From Thermohalobaculum sp039822785 (GTDB lineage: Bacteria > Pseudomonadota > Alphaproteobacteria > Rhodobacterales > Rhodobacteraceae), in NCBI GenBank assembly GCA_039822785.1, contig JBCBMO010000006.1, forward strand, positions 248,001 to 312,000: a stretch of DNA of 64,000 nucleotides, written 5' to 3'. The notes below the pieces were generated by a model. It was not told the DNA's origin, made no database searches, and saw only the letters and a list, made by a program, of their open reading frames with translations. Made by a program: the position numbers and the translations under genes. Positions 25,926 through 34,189 of the stretch are shown in pieces. How positions within the stretch are numbered: position 1 is the stretch's first letter; each line of letters begins with the position of its first letter.

Positions 25926-26201
25926 TCAGTCGTGCAGCTTGCGCGCCTCGTCGACCAGCATGATCGGGATGCCGGATCGTATGGGAAAGGCCAGCAGCGC
26001 GGAGCGAGAGATCAGTTCACCACGCTCGGCGTCATAGACAAGGCGGGTACCGGTCAGGGGGCAGACCAGTGCCTCCAGCATGCGGCCCGCCGGGCGCTCT
26101 GTGGTGCGCTCCAGATGACCGTCGCCGGCGAGCGGGATGGCCGCGTGATCCTCGGGCGAGGGCTTCGGTCCGGTCCCGTTCTCGTCACGCTCCGTCGTCA
26201 T
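25926..26201 (-). CDS. Trm112-like zinc-ribbon-fold protein (UPF0434/YcaR type)
   Basis: A 91-residue protein. Its C-terminal 55 residues match the Trm112/YcaR pattern: LEALVCPLTGTRLVYD, ELISRSALLAFPIRSGIPIML. The N-terminal 35 residues are polar and low complexity. Only one of the usual Cys pair is seen (VCP). The ATG overlaps the stop of the LON-domain gene (ATGA). The family partners with methyltransferases in eukaryotes; bacterial role is unclear. Confidence 0.82.
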   Translation of the reverse strand: MTTERDENGTGPKPSPEDHAAIPLAGDGHLERTTERPAGRMLEALVCPLTGTRLVYDAERGELISRSALLAFPIRSGIPIMLVDEARKLHD

Positions 26202-26848
26202 CACTGCACCTTGTCGCTGCCCCCGCCGGAGGCGATGGCGAAGCGCATCAGCGCCATGAGCGTCTCGAAGCGGTCCGACAGGCGCGGCGCCTCGAGCAGG
26301 GCCTGCCGCTCCTCCACCGAGAAGGGACACATCATCGAGAGCGAGTTGACCAGCAGTTCCTCGTCCGCCTCCTGGATCGCTTCGAAGTCGGAGCTGAGCT
26401 GGGCTGAGGTGAAATACCGCTTCAGCAGGTCCATGAACTCCTCGCGCTCGAACCCCGGCGCGGTCTCGGGCCCGCTGAGGTCGGCGTTGAAGTCGTCCCA
26501 ATCGGCGCGGATCCTGCGGAACGGCGTGAAGCCGTCGAGCTCGTTCTTGATCCGGAACCGGCTGATCCCGGTGAGGGCGATCAGATACCGCCCGTCCTCG
26601 GTCTCCGACAGCGAGGTGACGCGGCCGGCACAGCCGATCTTGTGCAGCTTGGGCGGCTGACCGCTGTCGACGAAGGGCTGGACCATGCCGATCATCCGAT
26701 GATCCGACCGCAGCGTGTCGTCGAGCATCGCGAGGTAGCGCGGCTCGAAGATGTTCAGCGGCAAGCGCGAGCGCGGCAGCAGGAGCGCCCCAGGCAGCGG
26801 GAAGATCGGGATGACCTCCGGCAGGTCGGCAGGCGAGAAACGGCGCAT
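26201..26848 (-). CDS. LON peptidase substrate-binding domain protein
   Basis: A 215-residue protein consisting of a LON N-domain without ATPase or protease: IPIFPLPGALLLPRSRLPLN, IFEPRYLAMLDD, GCAGRVTSLSETEDGRYLI, then the helical part. Stand-alone LON-domain proteins are common in alphaproteobacteria; their function is not established. It is 10 bp from the CnoX-like gene and overlaps the Trm112-like gene. Confidence 0.88.
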   Translation of the reverse strand: MRRFSPADLPEVIPIFPLPGALLLPRSRLPLNIFEPRYLAMLDDTLRSDHRMIGMVQPFVDSGQPPKLHKIGCAGRVTSLSETEDGRYLIALTGISRFRIKNELDGFTPFRRIRADWDDFNADLSGPETAPGFEREEFMDLLKRYFTSAQLSSDFEAIQEADEELLVNSLSMMCPFSVEERQALLEAPRLSDRFETLMALMRFAIASGGGSDKVQ

Positions 26849-26858
26849 GGGTCTCCGA

Positions 26859-27782
26859 TCAGGCGAAGATGAGGGAGCTGAGCCGGCGGCGCGCGCTCGC
26901 AGCCAGCGGGTCCTTGGGCCCCAGGCTATCGACCAGGGTCAGCAGCTTCGCCTTCGCCGCACCCTCGTTCCATTCCCGGTCGCGGCGAAACAGTTCCAGC
27001 AGTTCGTCCACCGCGTCAGCATTGTCGCCGCGCGCAATCAGCGCGTCGGCCAGTTCCATCCGTGCCGCATGGTCGGCGGGGTCGGCGGCGAGCTTCGCGC
27101 GCAGTCCCGCCTCCTCTCCCGCAGCCGCGCCGCCGGCGGCAAGCTGGATGGCGGCGCGCACGGCCTTGATCGTGGGATCCTCGGCGCTCTCCGGCGGGAC
27201 GGTCGCCAGGGTCGCCTCGGCCTCCTCGGTCTGGCCAAGGGCGAGTTGCGCCCGGGCGAGACCGGCGATGGAGGGCAGGTTGGCCGGCAGCTCCGCCAGG
27301 ATCGCGGCAAAGGTCTGCGCGGCGTCGTCGTACAGTTCCTGCTCGAGCATTTTCTCGGCCATCTCGATGGCCTGCTCGATCCCGCCGGCATCGTCCTGCG
27401 GGCCGGCGGCGCCCACGGCGGCGGCGAGCTTCTGCACGAACTCCTTGATCTGCGCGGGCCCAGGCACGCCCTGGAAACCGGTGACGCCCTGGCCCTGGAA
27501 GAAGGCGATCACCGCCGGGAAGGCCTGTACCTGAAGCTGGCTCAGCACCATCGGGTTCCGATCGATGTCAAGACGAACCAGCGAGAGCGCCCCGCCCGTC
27601 GCGGCGATCTCAGCCTCCAGCGTGCGTGAGAGCTGAAGCGACCCAGGGTCGGCCTGGCTCCAGAGCAGCACGATGACCGGGACCTGCATGGAGGCATCGA
27701 CGACATCCGCCATAAAGGTCGCGTCGCTTGTGTCCTTGGCAACGCCGCCCGTCTGCGCCTGCCCCTTGCCGAGTTCGATCAT
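26859..27782 (-). CDS. Thioredoxin-fold/TPR co-chaperone (CnoX/YbbN type) lacking CxxC
   Basis: A 307-residue protein: thioredoxin fold (residues about 18-115) followed by TPR-like helices. The usual WCGPC active site is replaced: residues 41-48 read WSQADPGS, so Asp45 and Ser48 occupy the Cys positions. The cis-Pro region QAFPAVIAFFQG is retained. CnoX-type proteins hold clients for GroEL and do not need thioredoxin reductase activity. The ATG at 27782 matches the family start. Confidence 0.85.
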   Translation of the reverse strand: MIELGKGQAQTGGVAKDTSDATFMADVVDASMQVPVIVLLWSQADPGSLQLSRTLEAEIAATGGALSLVRLDIDRNPMVLSQLQVQAFPAVIAFFQGQGVTGFQGVPGPAQIKEFVQKLAAAVGAAGPQDDAGGIEQAIEMAEKMLEQELYDDAAQTFAAILAELPANLPSIAGLARAQLALGQTEEAEATLATVPPESAEDPTIKAVRAAIQLAAGGAAAGEEAGLRAKLAADPADHAARMELADALIARGDNADAVDELLELFRRDREWNEGAAKAKLLTLVDSLGPKDPLAASARRRLSSLIFA

Positions 27783-27929
27783 CGCGCGTTCCCGTCCCCT
27801 ATGCAGTAGCTTGTCTCGGCGCCCACGGCGGGCGCACATCTCGCCACGGTGCCGAATAGGACGCCAGGGGGGCGAGCGCAATCACTCTGCGCCGCGTATC
27901 CGCGGCGGTGTCACTGTCTGCCGTGCGGG

Positions 27930-28511
27930 TCAAGAGGCTGCTCCGGCGGCATGTGCCTCGGCCGCCGCCTCGAGCGGGTCCATGTCCAGCATCAGCGGAT
28001 CGTGTCCGACATGGGCGAGGAAACGCCGGAAGTCGGCATAGCGCACGGCCGTCGTGGCCCGGTTATGCAGGGGGTGCGCGTTCAGCATGTCATGAGCCGC
28101 AAGGCCCGCATCCAGCACGAAGCGTACCTGCCGCGCCTCCTCCACCATCAGCGCGAAGGGCGTGACAGCACCGGGGCGCACCCGCAGCACATCCCATAGC
28201 AGATCCGGCTTGCCGAAGCTGACGTTCTTCGCGCCGATGGCTTTCTCCAGGTCGCGGATGCGCATGGCGCGGTCCTCAAGACAGGTGACGAGCCAGAGGC
28301 CACCCTTCTTCTCCTTGAGGAACATGTTCTTGACATGCGCGCCGGGCTGGTCGCCCCGCATGACCCGGCTGTCCTCGACCGTGTGGAACGGCGGGTGCAC
28401 GTGGTGGGTAAAGGCGATGCCGAGCGTCTCGAAGAGCGCATAGAGCGCGGCCTCCGCAGCGGCACCCTCCGCCGTCGGCACCGTCGACGCCTCTGCCGTT
28501 CCATCGCCCAT
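27930..28511 (-). CDS. Prolyl-tRNA editing protein (YbaK/ProX-like deacylase)
   Basis: A 193-residue deacylase of the YbaK/ProX group that hydrolyses mis-charged aminoacyl-tRNA, typically Ala-tRNA(Pro). Conserved segments: HPPFHTVEDSRVMRG, HVKNMFLKEKKGGLWLV, the invariant Lys of FLKEKK, and HPLHNRATTAV. The ATG at 28511 is chosen over an upstream ATG at 28589 because the extension is basic and family-unlike. It ends the CnoX cluster region. Confidence 0.87.
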   Translation of the reverse strand: MGDGTAEASTVPTAEGAAAEAALYALFETLGIAFTHHVHPPFHTVEDSRVMRGDQPGAHVKNMFLKEKKGGLWLVTCLEDRAMRIRDLEKAIGAKNVSFGKPDLLWDVLRVRPGAVTPFALMVEEARQVRFVLDAGLAAHDMLNAHPLHNRATTAVRYADFRRFLAHVGHDPLMLDMDPLEAAAEAHAAGAAS

Positions 28512-28679
28512 GCCGCGGGAACTAAAGCGTCGCTGGTCGCGAACAAGGGACCATCTGCGCGGGGTGCGGGGCTGTTGCGCCTTGGGCACCGTCCCGGGTG
28601 GAGTAGCAAGATGGTGAGGGGGCGCGGCGCGGCCCGCGCCCTATCCTTCCCACCGTCACTCGGAGGGAGACCGCATCGC

Positions 28680-29576
28680 ATGACACGCCATCTTCGCCTC
28701 GCCTGCCTGGTCGCCGCCCTGGCAGGCGCGCTGCTCACGGCGCCCCGCCCCGCTGCAGCCTGCCCCGGGCCCGGCGATCCCTGCACGGTGCAGACGGGCG
28801 ATTATCTGCTGCTGCTGCCCGAAGGCGCGGCGGAAGGGCCGGTCCCGGCGATGCTGTATCTGCACGGCTGGGCGGCCTCTCCCGAGGGCTTCTTGAACGG
28901 GCGCGCCGAGATGGTGGAGACGACCCTCTCTCGTGGCTATGCCCTCATCGTGCCGCGGGGGTTGCCGCGCCGGGGCCGTACCCAGCGTGACTGGGCAGTG
29001 CGGGATGGCGGGCAGCATCCGCGCGACGATGTGGAGTTTCTGGCCGCCGTCCTCCGCGATGCCGCGCGCCGGGGGGTCGACCGGCATCGCGTGCTGCTTG
29101 CGGGGTTCTCTCGCGGGGGCTCGATGGTCTGGGACCTGGCCTGCCGCGCCCCGGTCATGGCGCGCGCTTATGCGCCCATCGCCGGCGCGTTTTGGGAGCC
29201 GCTGTCCGAGCGCTGCGCCGGGCCTGTCGATCTGTTCCACATCCACGGCTGGGGCGACACCGTGGTGCCGCTGGAGGGGCGGCCGATCGGTAGCCGGCTG
29301 ATGCAGGGCGACGTCTTCGCCGCCCTCAGCGTCATGCGCCGGACGATGCGCTGCGATCTGCGCCAGCCGGACGAGCGCAGGGCGGATGAGAGCCTGCGCT
29401 GGCAGCGCACCTGGACCCGATGCGCCCTGCCCGGTAGGCTCGACTTCGTGCTGCACCCCGGCGGCCATGTGGTGCCCGATGGCTGGCTCGACGCCGCGCT
29501 CACTTGGTTCGAAGCACGGCTGGCCGAAGCACCGCAGGCCCCGGCCGCAACCCCCCTCAAGGCGCTGGCGCAATAG
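28680..29576 (+). CDS. Exported alpha/beta hydrolase (PHB depolymerase/feruloyl esterase-like)
   Basis: A 298-residue secreted hydrolase. A signal peptide at residues 1-28 ends in PAAACPG. The nucleophile elbow is LAGFSRGGSMVW, the acid lies in HIHGWGDTVVP and the catalytic His in HPGGHVVPD. The layout resembles poly(3-hydroxybutyrate) depolymerase/esterase LpqC-type proteins. The ATG follows CGGAGGGAG. Substrate unproven. Confidence 0.82.
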   Translation: MTRHLRLACLVAALAGALLTAPRPAAACPGPGDPCTVQTGDYLLLLPEGAAEGPVPAMLYLHGWAASPEGFLNGRAEMVETTLSRGYALIVPRGLPRRGRTQRDWAVRDGGQHPRDDVEFLAAVLRDAARRGVDRHRVLLAGFSRGGSMVWDLACRAPVMARAYAPIAGAFWEPLSERCAGPVDLFHIHGWGDTVVPLEGRPIGSRLMQGDVFAALSVMRRTMRCDLRQPDERRADESLRWQRTWTRCALPGRLDFVLHPGGHVVPDGWLDAALTWFEARLAEAPQAPAATPLKALAQ

Positions 29577-29589
29577 GGCTAGGGGCGTC

Positions 29590-30048
29590 TCAAAGCCAGC
29601 GCGGGATCTCCGCCTTCCAAGCCAAGTAGATGTTCTCGAACTGATGCTCGAGCATCGCTTCCTCGGGCCGGATAAAGCGCGTCGTCAGCACAGCGGCCAG
29701 CGGCAGCGCGAAGACCGCGCCAAAGGGCTGACCCAGGAAGAAGGCAAAGCCGATCAGCAGCGTCAGGTCCGCCACATAGATCGGGTTGCGCGAGAAGCGG
29801 TAAGGCCCGGAGCGGACCAGCGCCCGCGGCTGGGCACCGGGCATCACAGCCGTATCGGCGCGGCGGAGGTGATACACCGCCCAAAGCATCACGAGCACGG
29901 AGGCGATCATGATGATCGTCCCGGAGACCTGGATCGAGGTGCCAAAGGGCGCATCAATCTGTGCCAGACTGGCGGCCGCTGCCATAAAACCCAAGGTCCA
30001 GACTGGTGGTAGATCGAGAAGGCGGAACACACTCATCGCCGCGGTCAT
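29590..30048 (-). CDS. Isoprenylcysteine methyltransferase-like membrane protein
   Basis: A 152-residue membrane protein of the ICMT/PEMT superfamily. Four hydrophobic segments and the C-terminal signature VRSGPYRFSRNPIYVADL and RPEEAMLEHQFENIYLAWKAEIPRW (GPYRxxRNPxY and E-E-xLxxxF) are clear. Bacterial members methylate diverse lipids or isoprenoids, so the substrate is not assigned. Its start overlaps the end of panC by 4 bp. Confidence 0.87.
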   Translation of the reverse strand: MTAAMSVFRLLDLPPVWTLGFMAAAASLAQIDAPFGTSIQVSGTIIMIASVLVMLWAVYHLRRADTAVMPGAQPRALVRSGPYRFSRNPIYVADLTLLIGFAFFLGQPFGAVFALPLAAVLTTRFIRPEEAMLEHQFENIYLAWKAEIPRWL

Positions 30049-30893
30049 TTTCCGAAGATCCCCATATTATCGATCAAGCGCGTTGCCCCCACGCGCACTG
30101 CGCAAAATAATCGCTCATCATCAGTAAGCGCCGCTGATGCGGGACGCAACGTTGTTCCACTTCGCAGCTCTAGATAATCGATGCTCTTGAACCCATCGAC
30201 CAAGAGTTGCGCGGTGGCCGCCCCCGTCACCGGCTCGGGCGCCTCCCCCGCCCGGCGCCGCACGACCGCCTCACGCAGCCGCAGGTTCAGGCGCGCGGCG
30301 ATCTTGCGCTCCTCCGGCGAGAGGTATCGGTTGCGCGAGGACATGGCGAGCCCGTCGGGCTCACGCATGATCGGCGCGCCCAGGATCTCGGTGGGGATGT
30401 CCAGGTCGCGGGCAAGACGACGGATCACGGCCAGCTGCTGCCAGTCCTTTTGACCGAAGACCGCCACATCGGCTTGGGCCTGGTTGAGGAGCTTGGTGAC
30501 TACCTGCGCGACACCATCGAAGTGCCCCGGCCGGGCCGCGCCGCACAGCACGTCCGTCAGCCCGGTGACCCGCACCTCGGTGGCGAAACCGGGCGGATAC
30601 ATCTCCTCGACCGTCGGCGCGAACAGGAGGGCGCAACCCTCCCTCTCCAGCAGCGCCGCGTCCCGCGCCTCGTCCCGCGGGTAGGTGTCCAGGTCCTCGT
30701 TCGCCCCGAACTGCGTGGGATTGACGAAGATCGTCGCCACCACCCGGTCCGCGTGCTCGCGCGCCAGCCGCACCAGGCTCAGATGCCCGTCATGCAGCGC
30801 CCCCATCGTCGTCACCAGCCCGACACGGGCCCCGGCGCCTCGCCACGCCCGCACCGCAGCCCGCAGCGCTTCAACCGTCCTGACCGTCTCCAT
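30045..30893 (-). CDS. panC: Pantothenate synthetase
   Basis: A 282-residue ATP-dependent ligase joining pantoate and beta-alanine. The TTMGALHDGHLSLV motif carries the HxGH signature; FVNPTQFGANEDLDTYPR, VFGQKDWQQLAVI and LAMSSRNRYLS are conserved. The ATG at 30893 follows GGGAGC. panB, usually adjacent, is absent from the window. Confidence 0.96.
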   Translation of the reverse strand: METVRTVEALRAAVRAWRGAGARVGLVTTMGALHDGHLSLVRLAREHADRVVATIFVNPTQFGANEDLDTYPRDEARDAALLEREGCALLFAPTVEEMYPPGFATEVRVTGLTDVLCGAARPGHFDGVAQVVTKLLNQAQADVAVFGQKDWQQLAVIRRLARDLDIPTEILGAPIMREPDGLAMSSRNRYLSPEERKIAARLNLRLREAVVRRRAGEAPEPVTGAATAQLLVDGFKSIDYLELRSGTTLRPASAALTDDERLFCAVRVGATRLIDNMGIFGK

Positions 30894-30947
30894 CGCCGCT
30901 CCCAGATCTTCGACTTGCACTGACAGCGCCATGGGGCGCGGCGAGGG

Positions 30948-31973
30948 TCAAGACGGTAGCGCCGCCAGGATGCCCGCGGTCTTGGGCAGCCGCGCCAGGG
31001 TGCTGTCGAGCCGCCGGCGCCAACCCGGGCCGCGCTCGCGCGCGTCCGCCAGCGCCTCGGCCAACTCGTCCGGCCGGTCCTCCGCCAGCACGCGGATCAA
31101 GAGCGCCGCCTGCCGCCGGTCCTTCTCCGCCTTGAGGCTATCGGCCCCCTCCCGCCGCCGGTCAGCCACGATAAGCTTGTGGATGGCAAAGGCCTCCGGG
31201 CGAGGGATCTGAACCAGCACGCCGCTTCGATAAAGCGCCACCGCCTGGATCGGGGCTGCGATCAGGAAGTTCAGAAAATGCAGCGACTGTGCCATGACAC
31301 CGAGGGCGGGCAGATCACGCAAGCTCTCATCATCCTCGAAGGAGGGCGTCAGGAACTCGACCAGGGCCTCGGCCTTGGCCTGCTGCCAGCGCCAGACCTT
31401 GCCGCGCTCCAGGCTGGGCACCGCCTCGAACCGAAACTCCGACAGGACCGTCTCGATGGGCGGGTCGGCTTGTTCCTGCTCTGCCAGCACCAGCGATAGC
31501 CGCTCGAAGCTGGCGATATCCAGGTCCGCCGTGCGCGCGGCATCGTCGACGCCGAGGCGCAGCCCCAGTTCACCTTCGTAGAGCTGAAAGGCCACGGTGC
31601 CGACGATGGTGCCGCCCAGGCGAAAGACACCGGCGGTGGCCATGGCGTTGAGCAGGCCACCTGTCCCGGCATCGACGCTCGCCATGCCTTCGCTGCGCAG
31701 CAGGCGGACCAGGCGGGTCCGCTGTTTGCGCCGTTCCTCACGCGCCTCGCTCAGCGCGGCATGGCGCTCGAGGCGTTCGTTGATCGCGGTCGTGGCCTCG
31801 CCCAGATAGCGTTTCCTGACATCCGTCCCCACGCGATAGGTGTCGTACCAATAGGCACGGCCCGCGCGCTCGACCCGCGTCGGTGTCCCGCGAAGCGCCG
31901 ACGCCGCATCATCCAGCAGCAGCCGACGCAGGTCATGATAGGCGCTATGCGCGGTCGGCGAGTGACGGTCCAT
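30948..31973 (-). CDS. GSU2403-family nucleotidyltransferase-fold protein
   Basis: A 341-residue protein resembling the GSU2403 nucleotidyltransferase-fold family (PF12281 type): the YDTYRVGTDVRKRYLG, FRLGGTIVGTVAFQLYEG and DDAARTADLDIASF segments are typical, the last carrying the acidic pair expected for metal binding. Function of the family is not established. It is single, downstream of hemH, and its start region overlaps a double inverted repeat at 31987-32054. Confidence 0.75.
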   Translation of the reverse strand: MDRHSPTAHSAYHDLRRLLLDDAASALRGTPTRVERAGRAYWYDTYRVGTDVRKRYLGEATTAINERLERHAALSEAREERRKQRTRLVRLLRSEGMASVDAGTGGLLNAMATAGVFRLGGTIVGTVAFQLYEGELGLRLGVDDAARTADLDIASFERLSLVLAEQEQADPPIETVLSEFRFEAVPSLERGKVWRWQQAKAEALVEFLTPSFEDDESLRDLPALGVMAQSLHFLNFLIAAPIQAVALYRSGVLVQIPRPEAFAIHKLIVADRRREGADSLKAEKDRRQAALLIRVLAEDRPDELAEALADARERGPGWRRRLDSTLARLPKTAGILAALPS

Positions 31974-31986
31974 CCTGGATCCAAGG

Positions 31987-32054
31987 AATGTTCAACGAAC
32001 TTCAAGATCGTTGAACATTCGCTGGTGTTCAACGAAAAACACAGTCGTTGAACA
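31987..32054. repeat. Double inverted repeat upstream of nucleotidyltransferase gene
   Basis: Four copies of a TGTTCAACGA half-site. AATGTTCAACGA (31987-31998) pairs perfectly with TCGTTGAACATT (32008-32019); TGTTCAACGA (32026-32035) pairs with TCGTTGAACA (32045-32054). Both spacers are 9 nt. They fill the gap between hemH's stop and the nucleotidyltransferase start, so an operator or structured leader is likely. Confidence 0.7.
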
Positions 32055-32060
32055 AAAACC

Positions 32061-33137
32061 TTAGAGCCAGCCGGAGGCCTCGGTGCGGACGATGGCCTCG
32101 ATCATGTCGATATGCGCCTCGTCGTCGTTCAGGCACGGGATGTAGTGGAAGTGCTCGCCGCCCGCTTCCTCGAAGCTCTCCTTGATCTCCTCGTTGATCT
32201 CTTCGAGCGTCTCGACACAGTCGGAGGAAAAGCCGGGCGCCATGATGGCGATGCTCTTGTGCCCCTCCTCGGCGAGCTTGGCGACGTATTCGACGGTGTA
32301 GGGGGTCAGCCATTCCTCCGGCCCGAAGCGGGACTGGAAGGTGGTGTGCACCTCCTCCTTCGGCCAGCCCAGCCGCTCGCGCATCAGGCGCGTCGTCTTC
32401 TGGCAGAGGCAGTGATAGGGGTCGCCCTTCATGAAGTAGGACTTCGGCAGGCCGTGGTAGGAGGTCACCAGCGCGGTCGGGCGCTCCTCGAACCCCGCAT
32501 AGGCCGTCTCGACCGACTGGGCGAGCGCATCGATGAACTTCGGGTGGTCCTGGTAGCTCGGCACCGTACGCACCGAGGGCTGCCAGCGCAGCGTCATCAT
32601 GGTGCGGAACATGTGATCGCAGGCCGTGCCCGTGGTCGCCGCCGCGTAGTGCGGATAGAGCGGGAAGAACACGATGCGCTCGCAGCCCTTGGCCTGCATG
32701 GACTTGATCACGCTGTCGGTGGAGGGATTGCCGTAGCGCATGCAGAAATCGACCTCGACCGCATCGCCAAAGGCCGCGGTCAGCCGCGCGCGCAGCTTGT
32801 CCGTCTGGCTGCGGGTGATGGTCAGAAGCGGGCTTTCGTCGAGATCGTTGTTCCAGATCCCGCGATAGGCCTCGCCGGAGCTGAAGGGCCGCTTGGTCAG
32901 AACGATGGTCTGCAGGATCGGCTGCCAGATCGCCGAGGGCCATTCGATGACGCGCTTGTCCGACAGAAACTCGTTCAGATAGCGCCGCATCGACCAATAG
33001 TCGGTGGCATCGGGCGTGCCGAGGTTCGCAAGCAGGATGCCGACCTTCGCCGGGGGCACCGGCGGATGGTCCGGGTTGGCGTGGGCCAGCCGGCCTGCAC
33101 CTGCCATCACCATCGACTGGTTGGTCTTATCGAGCAT
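32061..33137 (-). CDS. hemH: Ferrochelatase
   Basis: A 358-residue enzyme inserting Fe2+ into protoporphyrin IX at the last step of heme synthesis. VGILLANLGTPDATDYWSMR is the family start; FPLYPHYAAATTG, SYHGLPKSYFMKGDPY (with the metal-site His) and the C-terminal PGFSSDCVETLEEI stretch are diagnostic. Length fits alphaproteobacterial ferrochelatases. The upstream gap carries a short tandem repeat. Confidence 0.97.
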   Translation of the reverse strand: MLDKTNQSMVMAGAGRLAHANPDHPPVPPAKVGILLANLGTPDATDYWSMRRYLNEFLSDKRVIEWPSAIWQPILQTIVLTKRPFSSGEAYRGIWNNDLDESPLLTITRSQTDKLRARLTAAFGDAVEVDFCMRYGNPSTDSVIKSMQAKGCERIVFFPLYPHYAAATTGTACDHMFRTMMTLRWQPSVRTVPSYQDHPKFIDALAQSVETAYAGFEERPTALVTSYHGLPKSYFMKGDPYHCLCQKTTRLMRERLGWPKEEVHTTFQSRFGPEEWLTPYTVEYVAKLAEEGHKSIAIMAPGFSSDCVETLEEINEEIKESFEEAGGEHFHYIPCLNDDEAHIDMIEAIVRTEASGWL

Positions 33138-33295
33138 CCTCGGCCCTCTCCTGCGGTCGCGTCCTGGATGCGACGGAAAATAATATTGCAGGCCAGAGGA
33201 TCAAATCCGCGTTCTGCGGCGATCCGTCATCAAGACCTTTGCCGCAGATCTAAGCGCAACGCCCGCCCAGGGGAACGCCCCCGCCACCCGGCAGG

Positions 33296-33317
33296 AGCGT
33301 TTAGGGAGCGTTTAGGG
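33296..33317. repeat. Two tandem 11-bp copies
   Basis: AGCGTTTAGGG occurs twice head to tail (33296-33306 and 33307-33317) in the 195-bp gap between the SRPBCC gene end and the hemH start. Role unknown. Confidence 0.6.
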
Positions 33318-33332
33318 GGCGCCAAGGCGGCG

Positions 33333-33770
33333 TCAGGCGGCGGCCGCAGCCTCGATCCGGTCGAGGGACTGTCGCCATCCTTCCTGAAACGCTTCGGGCG
33401 TGAAGCGGATCTTGCGGTGATGCACCGTGACCAGGCAGCCCTTGGCCGAGGGGGCGAAGAGAACCTCGACCTCGGTCTCGTTGTGGCGTGTGCCCTCGGG
33501 ATCGACATAGGCCCAGGTCTGGAGCAGGCGCCTCGCGGGCTCGATCGCCTGCACGACCCCCTCCATCCGAAAGCGATTGCCCACCGGATCACGGGCGTAG
33601 GCGGCCCAGGCACCCCCGGGATGCGCCTCGAAGACCATGCGCTCGTTGATGTTGGGCGCCATGCCGAACCACGTCATCATCGCGTCGGGATCGGTCCAGA
33701 GGGCGAAGACCCGCTCCGGGCTCGCCGCGATGTCGCGGGTTATGCTGATCTCCATCGCATCGGCGGTCAT
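33333..33770 (-). CDS. SRPBCC (AHSA1-like) domain protein
   Basis: A 145-residue START/Bet v1-like protein: ITRDIAASPERVFALWTDPD, WFGMAP and the HNETEVEVLF and GWRQSLDRIEA segments fit the AHSA1/SRPBCC group. Such proteins commonly follow an ArsR regulator, as here, 10 bp downstream. The ATG at 33770 has a GAGG site. Ligand unknown. Confidence 0.85.
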   Translation of the reverse strand: MTADAMEISITRDIAASPERVFALWTDPDAMMTWFGMAPNINERMVFEAHPGGAWAAYARDPVGNRFRMEGVVQAIEPARRLLQTWAYVDPEGTRHNETEVEVLFAPSAKGCLVTVHHRKIRFTPEAFQEGWRQSLDRIEAAAAA

Positions 33771-33780
33771 CGGATCCGCC

Positions 33781-34152
33781 TCATTCCGGGGTCGGGTCTG
33801 GGTCTGTGGTGTCGTGCCCATCGCTGGGGGCCTCCTCTGCCATGGCTGCAATCCGATCCAGCGCGTCCTCCCAGAACCCGCGATAATCGGCGAGCCAGGC
33901 GTCGAGGGGCCGCAACCCCTCCGGCGTCAGCAGGCAGATCCGCGTACGGCCCCGGGATTGGCGCTCGATCAGGCCGGCACGCTCCAACACCCCCAGATGC
34001 TTGGTCACCCCGGGCTGGCTGAGCGGCAAGCGCTCGACCAGGGCACCGACGCTGAGCGGCTCGTGCCGCAACCAGGCGAGGATCTGTCGCCGATGCGGAT
34101 CGGCGAGGGCGACGAAGAGATCGGGGGAGGCGTCGTTCCGGTCCATGGGCAT
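33781..34152 (-). CDS. ArsR family winged-helix regulator
   Basis: A 123-residue regulator: LFVALADPHRRQILAWLR, then the recognition region LPLSQPGVTKHLGVLERAGLIERQ. No metal-binding ELCVCDL-type Cys motif is present, so it belongs to the SRPBCC-linked, non-metal group. An 8-bp inverted repeat lies upstream at 34154-34189. Confidence 0.92.
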   Translation of the reverse strand: MPMDRNDASPDLFVALADPHRRQILAWLRHEPLSVGALVERLPLSQPGVTKHLGVLERAGLIERQSRGRTRICLLTPEGLRPLDAWLADYRGFWEDALDRIAAMAEEAPSDGHDTTDPDPTPE

Positions 34153-34153
34153 T

Positions 34154-34189
34154 ACATAGCTCTAAAGTTATATCACTTGCAAGCTATGT
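34154..34189. promoter_or_regulatory. Inverted repeat upstream of arsR-type gene
   Basis: ACATAGCT (34154-34161) and AGCTATGT (34182-34189) form a perfect 8-bp inverted repeat with a 20-nt AT-rich centre. It abuts the regulator's start and overlaps the end of the methyltransferase gene, so an autoregulatory operator is plausible. Confidence 0.45.
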
